NCBI GenBank assembly: GCA_965219015.1
Contig: CBDCNH010000013.1
Coordinates: 558,001-622,000 of the forward strand
Direction of reading: 5' to 3'
Length of the DNA: 64,000 nt
Source of the DNA: CBDCNH01 sp965219015
GTDB taxonomy: Bacteria; Pseudomonadota; Alphaproteobacteria; Rhodobacterales; Rhodobacteraceae
The translations under genes were made by a program, and so were the position numbers. The notes under the pieces were generated by a model. That model saw only the letters and a program-made list of their open reading frames with translations. It was not told the DNA's origin and ran no database searches. Positions 60,081 to 64,000 of the stretch are shown here, in pieces. Position 1 is the first letter of the stretch. Each line of letters begins with the position of its first letter.

Positions 60081-61349
60081 TTGGCGAGAGACGAACCGGC
60101 GGGCTCCGCCGCACGGAAGGCCGCCGCCGGGCTCCTCGACGCCGTGCTCGGCGACCGCCGGCCGATGTCGGACGCGGTCGCCGCCGCCAAGGGGCCGCTC
60201 GCCCGGCTCGACGGGCCGGACCGGGCGCGGGCGCAGCGGCTGGCCGCGACCGTGCTGCGGCAGCTGTCGCGCGCCGACGCGGCGCTCGACCCGTTTCTCC
60301 GCAAGCCGCCGCCCCTCGGGGTGCTGAACCTCCTCCGCCTCGGCGCGGTCGAGATCCACGGCGAGGGCGCCGCGGCGCATGGCGTGGTCAACGCGGTGGT
60401 CGGGCTGGTGCGGCAGGGCCCGCGGACGGCGCCGCTCGCGGGGCTTGCCAACGCGGTGCTGCGCCGCGTCGCGGCGGACCGGACGGCATGGGATGCGGCG
60501 CCGCCGGCACGTCTGCCCGATTGGCTCCGCGACCGGCTCGCCCTGGCCTGGGGCGAGGCCGCGACCGTGGCGATGGAGACCGCGCACGCGGCCGGTGCGG
60601 CGCTCGACCTCACCGTGCGGGAGCCCGTCGGCTTCGAGGCGCGCGCGCTGCCGACGGGGAGCCTCAGGATCGACCGGCCGGTGCAGGTCTCGGAGCTGCC
60701 GGGCTACGCCGAGGGCCGCTGGTGGGTGCAGGACGCCGCCGCCGCGATGCCCGCGCGGGTGCTCGCGACGCAGCCGGGCGAGCGCGTGCTCGACCTCGGC
60801 GCGGCTCCCGGCGGCAAGACCCTGCAGCTCGCCGCCACCGGCGCCGACGTCACCGCGCTCGACATCTCCGGCCCTCGCGTGGTGCGGCTCCGCGACAACC
60901 TCGCGCGGACCGGGCTCGCGGCGACGATCGTGGTCGCCGACGCGCTCGCCTGGGAGGGCGGGCCGTTCGACGCGATCCTTCTCGATGCGCCGTGTTCGGC
61001 GACCGGCACGATCCGGCGGCACCCCGATCTGCCGCATGTCCGCGACGGGAGCGACATCGACGCGCTGATCCGCCTGCAGGCCGCGCTCCTCGACCGGGCG
61101 ATCGGCTGGCTGGCGCCGGGCGGGCGGCTGGTGTTCGCAACCTGCTCGCTCCTGCCCGAAGAGGGCGAGGCGCAGGTCGCCGCCGCTCTCGTCCGGCATC
61201 CGTCGCTCACCCTCGACCGTGAGGCGCTCGCGCTGCCCGGCGTCGAGCGCGGCTGGATCGCCGCCGGTGGCGGCCTTCGGCTGCGGCCGGACTACTGGCC
61301 GGACCTCGGCGGCATGGACGGGTTCTTCGTGGCGTGCCTGCGCGGGTGA
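60081..61349 (+). CDS. rsmB: 16S rRNA (cytosine(967)-C5)-methyltransferase
   Basis: m5C methyltransferase of about 422 residues from TTG 60081, which has a G-rich ribosome site (GGGGGG) 11 bases before it; a start at 60000 would overlap the divergent DUF1674 gene. N-terminal NusB-like domain (about 1-140: RKAAAGLLDAVLGDRRPM, VVNAVVGLVRQGP), then the SAM domain with VLDLGAAPGGKTLQLAA, DAPCSATGTIRRHPDL (catalytic-base Cys) and VFATCSLLPEEGEAQV (nucleophile Cys). Confidence 0.95.
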   Translation: MARDEPAGSAARKAAAGLLDAVLGDRRPMSDAVAAAKGPLARLDGPDRARAQRLAATVLRQLSRADAALDPFLRKPPPLGVLNLLRLGAVEIHGEGAAAHGVVNAVVGLVRQGPRTAPLAGLANAVLRRVAADRTAWDAAPPARLPDWLRDRLALAWGEAATVAMETAHAAGAALDLTVREPVGFEARALPTGSLRIDRPVQVSELPGYAEGRWWVQDAAAAMPARVLATQPGERVLDLGAAPGGKTLQLAATGADVTALDISGPRVVRLRDNLARTGLAATIVVADALAWEGGPFDAILLDAPCSATGTIRRHPDLPHVRDGSDIDALIRLQAALLDRAIGWLAPGGRLVFATCSLLPEEGEAQVAAALVRHPSLTLDREALALPGVERGWIAAGGGLRLRPDYWPDLGGMDGFFVACLRG

Positions 61350-61404
61350 CACCGCAAGCCCTGGAGGCTAAGATGCTGGCCATGAGCGCAATTCCGTCCC
61401 GCCG

Positions 61405-63045
61405 ATGAGCCCGTCCGCGACCTGGACCGAACGACGCGCGCGCGCGATGAACCGGCTGCACGCCGCCGCCGCATCGGTGGCTCCGGGCGAGACCGGTTTC
61501 CGCGTGCCGCCCGAGCCGCGCATCATCGGCTCGCTCGCGCGCGGCCGACGGCTGGTGGCCGGGCGCTTCGAGCATGGCGGCGCGTCGGTGGTGGCGCCGG
61601 GGGGCTCGCCGTGGACGCTGCCGCGGCAGGGACCGGCCTTCGAGGCGTGGCTGCACGGGTTCGGCTGGCTCGACGATCTGGCGGCCGTCGGCGACCCGGA
61701 GGCGCGCGCCGTGGCGCAGGCGTGGGTGACGGGGTGGATCCGCCGCTTCGGGCGCGGCAACGGCCCGGGCTGGGAGCCGGGGCTGACGGGCCGGCGCGTC
61801 GTGCGGATGCTCGACCACGCGGGCCTCGTGCTCGGCAGCCGGGACGAGACCGAAGGGGCGCGCTACTTTCGCAGCCTCGCCGGCCAGACGGCGTATCTCG
61901 CGCGGCGCTGGCCGGTGGCGGCGCCCGGACTGCGCCGGATCGAGGCGCTGGCCGGGCTGGTGACGGCGGCGCTGGTGCTGCGCGGCATGGAGGGGCATGT
62001 CGGCGAAGCGGTGGCGGCGCTCGGCGGCGAATGCACGGCACGGATCGATGCGGGCGGTGGGATCGCCTCGCGGAATCCCGAGGAGCTCCTCGAGATCTTC
62101 ACCGACGGCGGCCTCGCGCGGTTCCACGGCGGCGGGCGCGGCGCGGGCGGGCGGCTCGACCATGCGCTCGCCGTCGCGGGCGTGCGCGGGACGGCGTCGG
62201 GGCGGCTTGCGATGGGCTTCGCGCGCCTTGCCGTCGGGCGTACGAGCGTGATCGTCGATGCGGCGGCGGCACCGCAGGGCGCTGCCTCGGCGGCGGCGCA
62301 TGCCTCGACACTCGCGTTCGAGTTCACGTCCGCCCGGCGACAGCTCATCGTCAACTGCGGCTCGGGGCGCGCGTTCGGCCTGGACTGGTGGCGGGCGGGC
62401 AGGGCCACTTCGTCGCATTCGACGCTCGGGATCGACGGCGTGTCGTCCTCCCGGCTCGCGGCAGGGCGGCGGGCACCGCGCGACGACCATGCCGAATGGT
62501 TCGCCGACGGGCCGCGCTCCGTGCAGGCGCATCTGACGCGGGGCGGCGAGGGGCCGGCACTGGTGGCCGGGCACGACGGCTACGTCGCGACGCACGGGCT
62601 GACGCACGTCCGACGGCTCGGTCTTGCCTCCGATGGCCGGTCGCTCGCGGGGGAGGACACGCTCGGCGCGATGAACGCCGAGGACGCGCGGCGCTTCGAG
62701 CGGCGCTTGCAGGAGATGCGGGCGGATGCGGTGCGCTATTCGGTGCGCTTCCACCTGCACCCCGATGTCGAGGCGGTCCTCGACCTCGGCGGACGGGCCG
62801 TTTCGCTCACGCTGCTCAGCGGCGAGATCTGGGTGTTTCGCCACGACGGGCAGGCGGCGATGGCGCTGCAACCTTCCGTCTATCTCGACCCGCATCGCCC
62901 GGCGCCGCGCGAGAGCCTGGCCATCGTGCTCACCGCGTCGGTCGCCGACTACGCGCACCGGGTGGGGTGGACGCTCGCCAAGGCGCAGGGTACGCCCACG
63001 CACATCCGCGATCTCGGGCCTGGCGACGACCCCGAGGACGCCTGA
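61405..63045 (+). CDS. Heparinase II/III family protein
   Basis: Product of 546 residues: an alpha-helical N-terminal half (about 1-260, with PWTLPRQGPAFEAWLHGFGWL and GLTGRRVVRMLDHAGLVLG) and a beta-rich heparinase II/III C-terminal domain (about 290-530: RRQLIVNCGSGRAFGLDWW, ATSSHSTLGIDGVSSS, HDGYVATHGLTHVRRLGL, RYSVRFHLHPDVEAVLDLGG). No signal peptide is evident. The gene lies between rsmB and purH in many Rhodobacterales; its polysaccharide substrate is unknown. Confidence 0.92.
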   Translation: MSPSATWTERRARAMNRLHAAAASVAPGETGFRVPPEPRIIGSLARGRRLVAGRFEHGGASVVAPGGSPWTLPRQGPAFEAWLHGFGWLDDLAAVGDPEARAVAQAWVTGWIRRFGRGNGPGWEPGLTGRRVVRMLDHAGLVLGSRDETEGARYFRSLAGQTAYLARRWPVAAPGLRRIEALAGLVTAALVLRGMEGHVGEAVAALGGECTARIDAGGGIASRNPEELLEIFTDGGLARFHGGGRGAGGRLDHALAVAGVRGTASGRLAMGFARLAVGRTSVIVDAAAAPQGAASAAAHASTLAFEFTSARRQLIVNCGSGRAFGLDWWRAGRATSSHSTLGIDGVSSSRLAAGRRAPRDDHAEWFADGPRSVQAHLTRGGEGPALVAGHDGYVATHGLTHVRRLGLASDGRSLAGEDTLGAMNAEDARRFERRLQEMRADAVRYSVRFHLHPDVEAVLDLGGRAVSLTLLSGEIWVFRHDGQAAMALQPSVYLDPHRPAPRESLAIVLTASVADYAHRVGWTLAKAQGTPTHIRDLGPGDDPEDA

Positions 63046-63059
63046 TCCCGGGGGCTGCC

Positions 63060-64000
63060 GTGACCGATCTCGTGCCGCTCCGGCGGGCGTTCCTGTCCGT
63101 ATCCGACAAGACCGGGCTCACGACGCTGGCGCGGGATCTCGCGGACCGCGGCGTCGAGCTCGTCTCCACCGGCGGCACGGCGGCGCATCTGCGCGCCGCG
63201 GGGCTCGCGGTGCGCGAGGTGGCCGATGTCACCGGCTTCCCCGAGATGATGGACGGGCGGGTGCGGACGCTGCATCCGGCGGTGCATGGCGGGCTCCTCG
63301 CGCGGCGCGACGACGCGGGACATCTCGCGGCGATGGCGGCGCACGGGATCGCTCCGATCGACCTCGTGGTGAGCAACCTCTACCCTTTCGAGGCGACGGT
63401 CGCGGCGGGCGCGGACATGGCTGAGGCCATCGAGATGATCGACATCGGCGGGCCCGCGATGATCCGGTCGGCGGCGAAGAATCACGCCTTCGTGGCGGTG
63501 GTGGTGGACGTGGAGGACTACGCGGCGCTCGCCGCCGAGCTGGCCGGGACGGGTGGGGCCACGCGGGCCGCGTTTCGTGCCGGGCTGGCGCTGACGGCGT
63601 TCGGGCGGACGGCGGCCTACGACGCGGCAGTGTCGGGCTGGCTCGCGGACGCGATCGGCGAGGCGGCGCCGCGGCGGCGGGCGATCGCGGGACGGCTTGC
63701 GGAGGCGCTTCGCTACGGCGAGAACCCGCATCAGGCCGGAGCCTTCTACGCCGACGGCAGCGGCGACGGGCTCGCGGCGGCGCGCCAGTGGCAGGGCAAG
63801 GCGCTGAGCTGGAACAACATCAACGACACCGACGCTGCCTGGGAGCTCATCGCCGACCTCGGCGACGATCCCGCCTGCGTCATCGTCAAGCACGCCAACC
63901 CCTGCGGTGCGGCGGTGGGTGCCACGGTCGCGGAGGCCTACGGCCACGCCTTCGACTGCGACCGGACCTCGGCCTTCGGCGGCATCGTCGCGGTCAACCG
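63060..64000 (+). CDS. purH: Bifunctional AICAR transformylase/IMP cyclohydrolase (partial)
   Basis: Final two steps of IMP synthesis. From GTG 63060 the product reads MTDLVPLRRAFLSVSDKTGL, with the IMP cyclohydrolase (MGS-like) domain in the first 130 or so residues (LVSTGGTAAHLRAAGLAVRE, GRVRTLHPAVHGGLLARRD, IDLVVSNLYPFEATV, EMIDIGGPAMIRSAAKNH). The AICAR transformylase domain begins near residue 195 (LRYGENPHQAGAFY) and continues through IVKHANPCGAAVG. It is cut by the window end after about 313 residues of an expected 525-530. Confidence 0.97.
   Translation, partial: MTDLVPLRRAFLSVSDKTGLTTLARDLADRGVELVSTGGTAAHLRAAGLAVREVADVTGFPEMMDGRVRTLHPAVHGGLLARRDDAGHLAAMAAHGIAPIDLVVSNLYPFEATVAAGADMAEAIEMIDIGGPAMIRSAAKNHAFVAVVVDVEDYAALAAELAGTGGATRAAFRAGLALTAFGRTAAYDAAVSGWLADAIGEAAPRRRAIAGRLAEALRYGENPHQAGAFYADGSGDGLAAARQWQGKALSWNNINDTDAAWELIADLGDDPACVIVKHANPCGAAVGATVAEAYGHAFDCDRTSAFGGIVAVN

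Overview
The window is a very GC-rich chromosomal segment of an alphaproteobacterium, most probably a Rhodobacterales/Rhodobacteraceae relative. The evidence is the phyR / nepR-ecfG general stress locus, a dnaK promoter of alphaproteobacterial RpoH type, and the conserved order rbfA - truB - dapB - DUF1674 - rsmB - heparinase-like - purH at the right end. I see no rRNA or tRNA genes, insertion sequences, prophage or CRISPR array. Many genes overlap by 1-11 bases (ATGA, GTGA, TAATG), so most blocks look like translationally coupled operons. Several starts are TTG, and two appear to be CTG.

Layout. 1-7.5 kb: a carbohydrate-type ABC importer (ATPase cut by the left edge), two double-domain NTF2/SnoaL-like proteins and a Bcr/CflA-type exporter; two divergent promoters share an operator-like motif. 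7.6-10.5 kb: a short ModE-type regulator and modABC behind a perfect inverted repeat that looks like a Mo-box. 10.6-18.5 kb: thiolase, serine beta-lactamase-like hydrolase and a complete oligopeptide-type ABC importer. 18.4-23.1 kb: alkB, dnaK-dnaJ, a Crp/Fnr regulator. 23.2-29.8 kb: the general stress response region: a pseudo-receiver, small membrane stress proteins, phyR, nepR-ecfG, a HisKA_2 kinase, DUF2383, AI-2E family and CsbD genes; three GGAAC-N16/17-CGTT promoters here define a probable EcfG regulon.

29.8-37.2 kb: a taurine/nitrate-type ABC importer, a decayed zone with an enolase-superfamily pseudogene and an Ldh-family remnant, an orphan Tat-exported peptide-type binding protein and a GMC oxidoreductase. 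37.2-47.1 kb: a CheB-CheR-PAS-HWE hybrid kinase, then a YdeP-like molybdoenzyme apparently co-translated with the cyoABCD quinol oxidase. 47.1-55.6 kb: surface sugar genes (acyltransferase, nucleotide-sugar enzymes, glycosyltransferase). Between rfbC and the glycosyltransferase lies about 1 kb of non-coding tandem repeats with a 143-bp period whose sequence resembles the 3' end of the glycosyltransferase gene. 55.6-64 kb: housekeeping genes, with two short intergenic tandem arrays at convergent gene ends, and purH cut by the right edge.

The most unusual signals are the 143-bp array and its relation to the glycosyltransferase, the ydeP-cyo coupling, the paired double-NTF2 proteins with a shared operator motif, and the pseudo-receiver beside the stress sigma-factor locus. 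All functions come from reading the sequence; no database search was run.
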